A stretch of 39,842 bases of DNA from a virus: positions 1 through 39,842 of IMG/VR virus record IMGVR_UViG_3300013126_000083; one strand, 5' to 3'. Shown piece by piece: positions 32,689-39,725 of the stretch (positions are counted from its first letter, which is position 1; each line of letters starts with the position of its first letter). Below the pieces are notes generated by a model, which saw only the letters and a program-made list of their open reading frames with translations, was not told the origin of the DNA and ran no database searches. Both the position numbers and the translations under genes were made by a program.

Positions 32689-34097
32689 AGCGTTTTCAGC
32701 ATCTCCTTGAAGGCGTCCTGATCGTTCATCTTGAACTCGACGCGGTTTCGCTTGACAATATCCACGGTACCACGCGCGATTATCTGATGGCTGTAAACCT
32801 GCCGCGTTTGGCCCGGTCGATCAAGTCGCTTGATGGTCTGGTCGTACTGCTCCGCGGACCACGGCGGGCAGTACCAGAGCATGCGCCGCCCGCCGAACTG
32901 CAATTCGACGCCGTGGCTGGCCGACGCCGGGTGCAGGATCAGGTTGTCAAGGCGACCCTCATTCCACTGTTCGACCGAGCGCATCTTCTGCTTCAGCGAT
33001 TGGCCCGCGCCAAGTACGCCGTACGATCGGCCCGCCTTGGCAAGCAGGGTTTCGATGCGCGACAAGTCTTCGAGGAAGCCGTAGCAGATCACCGACGTCT
33101 CCGCCCCGATCGCGTCGAGTTGGTAGCGCAAGATGTCGAGCTTCGCGTCGTGCAGGTAGTGCGCCGTTTTTGCCCCGTCTTCATCGGGTTGGTCGTAGAC
33201 GAACCCCTGTGCGATCTGCGCCAGCTTCGACGACGCCACGGCCTGCGTCAACGCAGCGATGACCGCTGGATCGCTTGGGTCTTGCTCACCGACGATAGAG
33301 ATTAGCAGATCGCGCTCCATCTTGCGGTACTGCCGTGCCACCTCGTCGGGTAGGTCGAACTCGAAGTCCTGCTCGACGCCCGACGTCAACGTGCCGTGGC
33401 GTGCGTCCTCGGGTTCTGCGGCGCGAACCATAAAGGTTTCGACGTCCCTGTCGAGTTGCCGAGCCCGGAAGTCGTGCACCTTCCAAACATAGCCGTGGAA
33501 GTCCATCGGCATGAAGTTGCGGCGACGCCACGCGACGAAGTCGTCGCCCCACAGCCCCGGCTTCAGCAGGCGCGCGGGCATGAACAGATCGGCGTAACCG
33601 TTCGGGCGCGGCGTTCCAGAGAACAGCCAGATCGACTTGGCCTGCGGCGCGATCTTTAACAGGGTCTTGCCGATGACGCCGCGCGGGTCTTTCAGCTTCG
33701 GCTCATCGTACACGAGAATATCGAGCGACGGATGGTCCTTGGGCAGCACCTCGGACAGCCAGCCCAGCACACCCTCGCTAACGGTCAGCACATCGGCGGT
33801 GCTCTCCTTCAGGCGACGCAGGCGTGCGGCGGGCCCGCCGGTCAGGGCTTCGACGGTGAGATGCTGCAAATGGGTCCATTTGGCGGGCTCGTTCGGCCAC
33901 ACCGTCGCGGCTACCAGCGGCGGCGCGATCACCAAGGCACGGCGGCGGTGGCCGTCGGCGAGCAGTTCGGAGATCGCGGTCAGGCAGGTGGCGGTCTTGC
34001 CGCCGCCCATACGCATGACAGCGTACACGCGGTCGTTGGCGTAGAGTTCGTCCACGCAGGATTGCTGGTCGGAACGCAGGTCGGAAAGGTCACGCAT
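32685..34097 (-). CDS. SNF2-type DNA helicase/translocase
   Basis: A 470-residue superfamily 2 ATPase. Walker A is MRMGGGKTA (K34), motif Ia APPLVAATVWPNEPAKW, motif II YDEPKLKD (D131, E132, with P instead of the usual third residue), motif III FSGTPRPNGY, motif V PASASHGVELQFG and motif VI QTIKRLDRPGQ, the arginine-finger motif. Such short SNF2 proteins sit beside VRR-NUC nucleases in many phage replication modules and are thought to remodel forks or DNA-bound proteins; the exact job is unknown. GAGGG lies ten bases before the ATG. The gene follows VRR-NUC and overlaps the next unknown gene. Confidence 0.92.
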   Translation of the reverse strand: MRDLSDLRSDQQSCVDELYANDRVYAVMRMGGGKTATCLTAISELLADGHRRRALVIAPPLVAATVWPNEPAKWTHLQHLTVEALTGGPAARLRRLKESTADVLTVSEGVLGWLSEVLPKDHPSLDILVYDEPKLKDPRGVIGKTLLKIAPQAKSIWLFSGTPRPNGYADLFMPARLLKPGLWGDDFVAWRRRNFMPMDFHGYVWKVHDFRARQLDRDVETFMVRAAEPEDARHGTLTSGVEQDFEFDLPDEVARQYRKMERDLLISIVGEQDPSDPAVIAALTQAVASSKLAQIAQGFVYDQPDEDGAKTAHYLHDAKLDILRYQLDAIGAETSVICYGFLEDLSRIETLLAKAGRSYGVLGAGQSLKQKMRSVEQWNEGRLDNLILHPASASHGVELQFGGRRMLWYCPPWSAEQYDQTIKRLDRPGQTRQVYSHQIIARGTVDIVKRNRVEFKMNDQDAFKEMLKTL

Positions 34098-34127
34098 GGG
34101 GTCTATCCCTCATCTGTAATGCTGGTT

Positions 34128-34421
34128 CTAGCCTTCAGGTACTTCGCCGTCAAGCACTTTCAGCACGCCAGCTTCGGTGTTCACAATATGCGCTTCGTGT
34201 CCGAGCGTCCGAACACGCGCCTGCCACCAGCGTTGCAGTTCCGCGACCACACCTCCGCGGGGTCGCTTCAACTCGACGAATAGTATGCGCCGCGGCAGCA
34301 CGACGAGGCGGTCTTGGATACCCTTGTAGCCGTGCGGGTCCAGCTTTACCGTGAAGCCTCCGCGGCGGCGCACCTCAGCGTCGAGAAACTTTTCTATGGC
34401 GGCTTCTTTAAGTGTTGACAT
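34128..34421 (-). CDS. VRR-NUC domain nuclease
   Basis: The 97-residue product starts at the ATG at 34421 (MSTLKEAAIEKFLDAEVRR), where GAGG gives a ribosome site; the frame stays open upstream across the divergent genes, which is not used. The stand-alone VRR-NUC pattern is clear: GGFTVKLDPHGYKGIQDRLV with the catalytic D, FVELKRPRG as the ExK motif, and AELQRWWQARVRTLGHEAHI. Family members are structure-specific nucleases acting on branched DNA such as Holliday junctions and flaps. It opens the leftward replication operon. The ribosome site overlaps a GGTACC box, so a regulator bound there could also affect transcription start. Confidence 0.9.
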   Translation of the reverse strand: MSTLKEAAIEKFLDAEVRRRGGFTVKLDPHGYKGIQDRLVVLPRRILFVELKRPRGGVVAELQRWWQARVRTLGHEAHIVNTEAGVLKVLDGEVPEG

Positions 34422-34451
34422 TGGTACCTCACATCCTGTAAGTACCTTATC
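34415..34451. promoter_or_regulatory. Divergent promoter/operator region of the replication operons
   Basis: GGTACC (34423-34428) and AAGTACC (34440-34446) lie in the 61-base gap between divergent genes. On the plus strand TTGACA (34415-34420) precedes them, but it overlaps the VRR-NUC start codon. On the minus strand the boxes read AGGTAC...AGGTACC, two copies 18 bases apart. The layout resembles the sites at 26883 and 27881, so co-regulation is plausible. Clear -10 elements are not visible. Confidence 0.5.
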
Positions 34452-34482
34452 ACCGACCCCGAAGCAAGAGGTAAGCAAGACC

Positions 34483-34629
34483 GTGAAACGCGAGCAGCAA
34501 AAGATTTTTCTGACCGCCGAGGCACGAGAGCGCCTGCGCGACGAGGCGCGAGCGCGGGCGATGGAACTGTCCGCGATCGTCGAATACCTGCTCCTGAAGG
34601 GCGAGTATCCACCGATTAACGCAAACTGA
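34483..34629 (+). CDS. Small ribbon-helix-helix-like putative regulator, 48 residues
   Basis: The start is a GTG at 34483 behind AGAGG; there is no closer ATG, and frames further upstream would overlap the divergent gene. The protein (about 48 residues) has the ribbon-helix-helix outline: a short basic N-terminal strand (KREQQKIFLT), helix A (AEARERLRDEARARA), a short turn and helix B (LSAIVEYLLLKGEY). Such proteins are DNA-binding dimers of the Arc/CopG kind and often autoregulate; the GGTACC boxes just upstream would be natural targets. It is the first gene of the rightward replication operon and ends 15 bases before the nuclease gene. The fold is inferred from pattern, not alignment. Confidence 0.65.
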   Translation: MKREQQKIFLTAEARERLRDEARARAMELSAIVEYLLLKGEYPPINAN

Positions 34630-34644
34630 ACCGAGAGATGAGAG

Positions 34645-36024
34645 ATGACCCAGCAACACGCCACGCCTGAAGAACACTCTAGTGTTGTCGGCGGCTCGAT
34701 CGCCGCGCGGCGCATCGGCTGCCCGCGCAGTTACACACTGGAACAGATGGTCCCGCCCAGCCAAGGGAGCGCGTACACCCGAGAGGGCACGGCGCTGCAC
34801 GAGATGATCGCGCAGGTGTTGCGCAACGACATTGAACCCGGTAGCCTGCTGCCGTTCACCTTCAAGCGCGAAGACGACGGGCGTCCCGAGGGCGCGTGGG
34901 AGTTTACCATCACCGAAGACTTGTGGTACGAAGTCGGCCAGCCCGCTCTTGACGCCTTCGACACGTTCATTGATGCGATCGAGATGAACACCGGCGGCGT
35001 GTTCGAGTTCGTCATCGAGACACGCTGCGTGTTACCCGGCATCGCGAACGCTTTCGGCACGGCGGACGTGATCTGGTCCTGCGGCAATCTGTCAGGGGTG
35101 TGGGACTGGAAGTTCGGACGCAACCGCGTAAGCGTCGAGGCCAACGACCAGCTTATGTTCTACGCCCGCGCGGCGGTATCGACGATCCCGGCCATGTTCG
35201 GCGCGAAAGCGTACGGCGAAGTCGATCCCACGCGCGAGGTGCTCCTGTCGATCATGCAACCGCAGGTCTCCGAGGAACCGAGCGAGTACCGCGTGACGGT
35301 CGGCGAACTGGAAGAATGGCGCAATACTCTGCAAGCCGCCGTTAAAAGCGCTACCGAACAGGGCATGAGCGCGCCGATCGGTAAGGGCAAGTGGTGCGAC
35401 TACGCCACCTGCAAAGCGGTCTGCCCGCTATGGGCGGGACAGTCTGCCGCGTTTGGCGAGAAGATGGCGAAGCTCGCCGAGATACAGAAGACCGAAGGCG
35501 TGAAGAACTTGACCGATGTCAAGGTGAACGGTCTTGAGCACCGTGACATCTTCGATCACGACGCGCTGTCGAACGTCGGCGCGGAACTCGGCTTCGCGGA
35601 AATCCTGCCGGAACTGCTGGCGTTGGCCGATACGGTCGAAGGATGGGTCAAGCAGGTGCGCGATGCGGCGTTCGAGATGCTTGAAGGTGGGGCGCAGGTC
35701 GACGGCTGGCGCATCGGGATCAGCACAACGTCGCGCCGTACGTGGGGTGTCGATGAGGCCGCTGTGCGGAAGTTCTTCAAGAACCGTCGCTACAAGATCG
35801 ACGAGTACATGCCGCGGCAACTCATCACCATGCCTGCCGCTGAGAAGTTGCTGAAGCGCGACGATCGCGCCGTGCCCGAAGATATGATCGACAAGAAGGT
35901 GTCGACAAAGAACGCGCTGGTGCGCGCGGATAGCGCGCTGCCAGCTTCGTCCTTGTCGTCCGACAGCGCCAAGGCGCTCGGCGACAAGATCGCCGCCCTT
36001 ACGGGCGGTCTTACCGGGGTGTGA
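34645..36024 (+). CDS. PD-(D/E)XK nuclease, DUF2800-type (RecB-like)
   Basis: A 459-residue protein. The N-terminal region has RIGCPRSYTLEQ and EGTALHEMI, the RecB-like opening motif; the catalytic core is GTADVIW (D141) and VWDWKFGR (D154, K156), then QLMFYA. WCDYATCKAVCPLW supplies three cysteines which, with Cys in RIGCP, could bind an Fe-S cluster or zinc as in AddB/Cas4-like nucleases. The C-terminal ~180 residues are a helical extension with YKIDEYM... LITMPAAEKLLK. Phage DUF2800 proteins sit in replication-recombination modules and probably act as exonucleases on DNA ends. GAGAG precedes the ATG, and the gene is co-transcribed with the small regulator upstream. Confidence 0.88.
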   Translation: MTQQHATPEEHSSVVGGSIAARRIGCPRSYTLEQMVPPSQGSAYTREGTALHEMIAQVLRNDIEPGSLLPFTFKREDDGRPEGAWEFTITEDLWYEVGQPALDAFDTFIDAIEMNTGGVFEFVIETRCVLPGIANAFGTADVIWSCGNLSGVWDWKFGRNRVSVEANDQLMFYARAAVSTIPAMFGAKAYGEVDPTREVLLSIMQPQVSEEPSEYRVTVGELEEWRNTLQAAVKSATEQGMSAPIGKGKWCDYATCKAVCPLWAGQSAAFGEKMAKLAEIQKTEGVKNLTDVKVNGLEHRDIFDHDALSNVGAELGFAEILPELLALADTVEGWVKQVRDAAFEMLEGGAQVDGWRIGISTTSRRTWGVDEAAVRKFFKNRRYKIDEYMPRQLITMPAAEKLLKRDDRAVPEDMIDKKVSTKNALVRADSALPASSLSSDSAKALGDKIAALTGGLTGV

Positions 36025-36055
36025 CCCCATAGGAAGTGGAAGTGGAAGTTAAAAC

Positions 36056-36793
36056 ATGAACGAAGTTGTGGACATGAAGTCGAGCGGCGCGCTCGCAGCG
36101 GTGCGGGCGCTGAAGGGCAACCTGAAGCGCGTGCAGATGCAGTTGCCAGATACGCAGGGGGCGCCGTATCTGCGTTTCCTGCAAGACGGGAACTGGGTGT
36201 TCGGGCAGGACAACGAAGAAGTTCTCACCGAAGACCTCGCGGCGATCAACACGTTGTCAATCAGGACCGGTTGGTCCTGCTGGACCGACCGCCCCGGCAA
36301 AGGTGTGAAGAACGAGAACCTCGGCGAAAGCATGGTGCCTCTCGGTTCCGATCCCTTGACGCGCGAGACGCTACCCGTGCACCGCGACCCCAAGAACAAT
36401 AACGCCGTTTGCGAGTGGCGCGCGCAGATCAGCGCCGACGTGAAGTTCCTTAGCGGCCCGCACAAGGGTACGCAGGTGCACTACAAGACGACGTCAATCG
36501 GCGGCATCAACGCGATGCGCGTACTGGTCGACCAGATCATTCTGCAAGTTGACGAAGACCCCGGCAACATCGTGCCTGTGGTCCACCTCGACGGCGACCA
36601 CTACAACCACAAGGCGTACGGTCGCACCTACACGCCGGTCTTCCGCGTCGTCGACTGGATACCGATGGACGGCCCGGCACCGGTAGCGGTAGCGGGAGTG
36701 ATCGAAGAGAAGCCGCTTGCGACGCCGGTCGCAGACGACGTGATCGACGACGGCGAAGGTGCCGAAGAACCTCGGCGTCGTCGTCGGCGCTAG
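36056..36793 (+). CDS. Replication-module protein of unknown function, possibly ssDNA-binding
   Basis: A 245-residue protein, behind a GGAAGTGGAAGTGGAAG purine tract that serves as ribosome site. The middle (SIRTGWSCWTDRP, then GESMVPLGSDPL, and HYKTTSIGGINAMRVL) is a pattern seen in phage proteins next to DUF2800 nucleases. The C terminus is acidic (DDVIDDGEGAEE) and then ends PRRRRRR. An acidic tail and its place between a nuclease and DNA polymerase suggest a single-stranded DNA-binding role, but the arginine end is unusual for such a protein, and the fold is not recognised. Confidence 0.62.
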   Translation: MNEVVDMKSSGALAAVRALKGNLKRVQMQLPDTQGAPYLRFLQDGNWVFGQDNEEVLTEDLAAINTLSIRTGWSCWTDRPGKGVKNENLGESMVPLGSDPLTRETLPVHRDPKNNNAVCEWRAQISADVKFLSGPHKGTQVHYKTTSIGGINAMRVLVDQIILQVDEDPGNIVPVVHLDGDHYNHKAYGRTYTPVFRVVDWIPMDGPAPVAVAGVIEEKPLATPVADDVIDDGEGAEEPRRRRRR

Positions 36794-36805
36794 GTCGAGC
36801 AGCAG

Positions 36806-36845
36806 GGCACGCCGGGTTCGCTCGGCGTGCCTTTCTCCCCTTTTT
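36806..36845 (+). terminator. Intrinsic terminator between the 36056 gene and DNA polymerase
   Basis: GGCACGCCG (36806-36814) and CGGCGTGCC (36823-36831) form a perfect nine-base-pair stem with an eight-base loop, followed by TTTCTCCCC and TTTTT. It ends only 18 bases before the polymerase start codon. It would reduce or stop rightward transcription, so polymerase expression needs read-through or a promoter within the preceding gene. Confidence 0.82.
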
Positions 36846-36863
36846 ACCGCAGGACGTCGTACG

Positions 36864-38114
36864 ATGAACGATATGTCGGTGCTTTCTCGCGATCCGCAGG
36901 ACTTTCTATTTTTCGACACTGAGACGCGCGCGCTTCCCGATCTGGAAGACCCGCGCTGGGGCGATGTCACACAGGCAGGTGCCGCGCGCTACGGAAAAAG
37001 CTGCAAGGTCGTGGTGTTCCGCTACTGCATCGGCAACGGGCCGATGCGTCGCTGGGACTTGGACGACTTTTCCAAGACCCTGAAATGGCGCGAGGCACCG
37101 CCGGATTTGCTAGAGCATCTGGCGCGCGCGCTGAAGGGCGAGACGTGGTTTGTCGCGTGGAATAGCTTCTTCGACCGGCACGTATGTAACGGCGGTATGG
37201 TGCGCCCGTCGGCTGGTCCTGCCCTTCCCGTGCGTGTGGTGCTGGACGCTATGGCGCAGGCGACGGCGTCTAACCTGCCAGCTAAGCTGGAAGGCGCTTC
37301 TCGCGCTATCGGGCGCAGCGGCAAGGTAGAACTTGGCAAGCACCTGATCGCGCTGTTCGCACCCGCTGACGGCGGCACTCCACAGTCGCACCCGGTCGAA
37401 TGGGAGCAGTACAAGGGGTACGCCGACGTCGACGTCGAAGAACTGCGCGCGGTGTTTCTGGCGACGCGTCCGTTGTGGCGCTGGGAATGGGAGCAGTTCT
37501 GGACTAGCGAGACGATCAACGATCGCGGGTTGCCGATCGACGCACACTTCGTCGCGCGCGCTAAAGTCCTCGCCGACGCGTACATGACACAGGTCGACGA
37601 GCGTGTCGTCGAGTACACGCACGGGGTGTGCTGGTCTGTAAACCAGCACGTCGCGTTGGCGAACTGGGTCGCCGACGGCGTCGCGCACTTGCCCGAGGCC
37701 GCGGACATTCTCGTGAAGAAGTATGAGGAAGACGCCGAGGGCGACGGCCTCGTTGCCGCCGCGCTTTCACTCTCGCGCGACCGCGTCGAGAGACTGATCG
37801 CCTATCTGGAACGGCTCGACGAAAAGCAGGGGCTGACCGACGACGAGTTCGACGTGCTGCAACTATTGGAAACTCGTCTGTACGGTGCCTCGGCGACCCC
37901 AAAGAAGTTCGGTAAGATGCTGCCCATGCTCGACGGCAGATACCGCCTGTGCGGGCAGTACACGTTCAACGGAGCTCAACAGACTGGGCGCTTCTCGTCA
38001 CGCGGTGCGCAGGTTCATAACCTCACCCGCGCCTTTGTGGGCATGGAAGATCAGGCACCCGGGCGCGAGGCCGAGGCGATCGAGTTCATCAGCGAGATGG
38101 AGATCGAAGAATGA
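36864..38114 (+). CDS. DNA polymerase family A, N-terminal half (3'-5' exonuclease + thumb)
   Basis: A 416-residue protein from the ATG at 36864 with AGGA nine bases upstream; the longer frame to 36759 would overlap the terminator and preceding gene. The proofreading exonuclease is marked by Exo I FFDTET (D18, E20), Exo II AWNSFFDRHV (D104) and Exo III YADVDVEEL (Y186, D190). Then come a thumb-like helical region and QYTFNGAQQTGRFSSR, the conserved family A segment that normally precedes motif A of the palm. The protein stops shortly after this (EIEE), and the rest of the polymerase is encoded by the next gene. The two are joined by an ATGA overlap. Confidence 0.9.
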   Translation: MNDMSVLSRDPQDFLFFDTETRALPDLEDPRWGDVTQAGAARYGKSCKVVVFRYCIGNGPMRRWDLDDFSKTLKWREAPPDLLEHLARALKGETWFVAWNSFFDRHVCNGGMVRPSAGPALPVRVVLDAMAQATASNLPAKLEGASRAIGRSGKVELGKHLIALFAPADGGTPQSHPVEWEQYKGYADVDVEELRAVFLATRPLWRWEWEQFWTSETINDRGLPIDAHFVARAKVLADAYMTQVDERVVEYTHGVCWSVNQHVALANWVADGVAHLPEAADILVKKYEEDAEGDGLVAAALSLSRDRVERLIAYLERLDEKQGLTDDEFDVLQLLETRLYGASATPKKFGKMLPMLDGRYRLCGQYTFNGAQQTGRFSSRGAQVHNLTRAFVGMEDQAPGREAEAIEFISEMEIEE

Positions 38115-39166
38115 CCGGCGTGTCGACACTACGTCAATTCGAGGATCGGTTCGGCTCTCCGGGCCGCGCGCTGTCGCGCCTGATCCGCCCATCTATCGCC
38201 GCCAAGAATGGCCGTACGATGGTGTGGGGCGACTGGTCGGCGATCGAAGCGCGCGTGCTGCCGTGGCTCGCGGCGACGCGCGGTGCCGAGGGCGTGCTCG
38301 ACATCTTCCGCGCGTCGGACGCTGACAAAAGCGTGCCGGACATCTACATGCACGAGGCGGCGAACGTACTCGGCATGAACGTCGACGAGATGTGGGCGGA
38401 GTACCGCCAGAAGAACCCCCGCGCGAAGAACTGGCGACAGCAGGGAAAGGTGCCGGTACTGTCACTGGGATTTGGCGGTGGCGTTGGCGCCTTGCAGCAC
38501 ATGGCGGTCAACTACGGCATCTCGATCACTGAAGACGAAGCGCGTGTCGTGGTCGATAAGTGGCGCGAGAACAACCGATGGGCGCGCGCGTTTTGGGACG
38601 CGCTTTGGAAGGCGCTCCTCGTCGCGATGGAACACCCCGACGTTCCGCAGGAAGTCGGACGCGTGGTGTACCTGTTCGATCCCGGCTATATGGGCGGCAC
38701 CGTGTTCTGCTTCCTTCCAGATGGGCGTCCCATCACGTACCCCGGCGTCAAGTGGATGAAGCGCGAGCGCGAAGACCGTGAAGGCAACGTGACCGAGCGC
38801 GTCGAATTAACCTACATGCGCGGCTATGAGCGTGTCTCGCTCTGGTACGGGGTGCTCGCCGAGAACGTAACCCAAGCGACTGCCGCCTCGCTGCTTCGCG
38901 ACTGCCTGTGCCGACTAAGCCCGGCGCAGAGCTTGAAAGGCGCGCGCGAGCAGGTGTTCACATCGCCGTTCGCGCAAGTGCACGCCGAAGTGATCGGACA
39001 CACGCACGACGAAATCATCGTCGAGACTGAAGACAACGACGACGACGTTAATGCGGTCAGGGCTATCTTGCACGCCGAGATGGGGCGCAATCCAGACTGG
39101 GCGACCGGACTGCCGCTCGTCGCTGAAGTTTCGGATAACTGGTACTATACTAAAACGGTAGGTTAA
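38111..39166 (+). CDS. DNA polymerase family A, C-terminal half (palm/fingers)
   Basis: A 351-residue protein with the catalytic polymerase motifs: motif A WGDWSAIEARVL (D41, E46), motif B RQQGKVPVLSLGFGGG (R109, K113, F121) and motif C HTHDEIIVET (D300, E301). F121 stands where many family A enzymes have Tyr; this position is known to affect discrimination against dideoxynucleotides. It lacks an exonuclease and thumb, so it must pair with the upstream product to make a complete enzyme. The ATG overlaps the stop of that gene, allowing coupled translation. I see no intein or homing endonuclease at the junction. It replicates the phage genome. Confidence 0.92.
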   Translation: MTGVSTLRQFEDRFGSPGRALSRLIRPSIAAKNGRTMVWGDWSAIEARVLPWLAATRGAEGVLDIFRASDADKSVPDIYMHEAANVLGMNVDEMWAEYRQKNPRAKNWRQQGKVPVLSLGFGGGVGALQHMAVNYGISITEDEARVVVDKWRENNRWARAFWDALWKALLVAMEHPDVPQEVGRVVYLFDPGYMGGTVFCFLPDGRPITYPGVKWMKREREDREGNVTERVELTYMRGYERVSLWYGVLAENVTQATAASLLRDCLCRLSPAQSLKGAREQVFTSPFAQVHAEVIGHTHDEIIVETEDNDDDVNAVRAILHAEMGRNPDWATGLPLVAEVSDNWYYTKTVG

Positions 39167-39570
39167 TGATGTCTGCTACAGAAGACCACGGCACCCCGCG
39201 CGGGCGCGTGCTCAAGGATGCAAGCGCACTCACTCATGGAGACAGGAACGACGCGTACGGCGATCCCGTCGATAACCACGAGCACATCGCCCGCATCTTC
39301 AACGCGATCACCGGGCGTGATCTAAGCGCGCGCGAGATCGTGCTGGTGCACGAAGCGACGAAGCTGGCGCGTCGCGCGAGGAACCCGAGGCATTACGACA
39401 GCTACGTCGACAACGCGGCGTACGTCGGGATCGAGTTCGAGTGCGCACTAGCGGAGTTTGACGCGCAGACCAAGGCCGAGCCTCAGACGCACGCTCGCGA
39501 GGCCGAAACCGAGGATGACGGGTTCGTTACGATTGACCCGGCATCCACGATCGCCAACGGCATCGACTGA
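39166..39570 (+). CDS. DUF6378-like protein
   Basis: A 134-residue protein whose ATG overlaps the polymerase TAA (TAATG; a second ATG follows at 39169). The core GDRNDAYGDPVDNHEHIARI, then FNAITGRDLSAREIVL and SYVDNAAYVGIEFECAL is a widely found phage domain of the DUF6378 kind, helical and perhaps related to MazG-like all-alpha nucleotide hydrolases. The function is unknown. The C-terminal ~30 residues are acidic and poorly conserved in appearance (AETEDDGFVTIDPAST). Its place after polymerase would fit nucleotide metabolism. Confidence 0.82.
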   Translation: MMSATEDHGTPRGRVLKDASALTHGDRNDAYGDPVDNHEHIARIFNAITGRDLSAREIVLVHEATKLARRARNPRHYDSYVDNAAYVGIEFECALAEFDAQTKAEPQTHAREAETEDDGFVTIDPASTIANGID

Positions 39571-39671
39571 AGCCTGACCTCGCGCTACCCGGCAACGGCG
39601 ATCCATTTTGCCTGAGCGTGACTGATGCGCGGGCGGCACTGTAAAATCTTTGCACATAGTGCGTTTTCCTG

Positions 39672-39700
39672 TTGACTAGGTGCACACTAGGTGCGATGAT
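39672..39700 (+). promoter_or_regulatory. Promoter with tandem TAGGTGC boxes before the last gene
   Basis: TTGACT (39672-39677) is followed after 17 bases by GATGAT (39695-39700). The spacer holds TAGGTGC at 39677-39683 and again at 39688-39694, eleven bases (about one helical turn) apart. The boxes resemble TAGGTAC of the other promoters with G for A. The gene downstream starts at 39726. Confidence 0.55.
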
Positions 39701-39725
39701 GGGCCATCAGCAAGGGAGAACGCAG

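Noticed and set aside
38095-38120. Programmed -1 frameshift joining the two polymerase halves.
   Set aside because: There is no slippery heptamer near the junction, and the ATGA overlap supports re-initiation instead.
39637-39670. A terminator from the GCACT...AGTGC pairing before the last gene.
   Set aside because: The stem is only four to five base pairs and the following tract is short (GTTTTCC); too weak to call.
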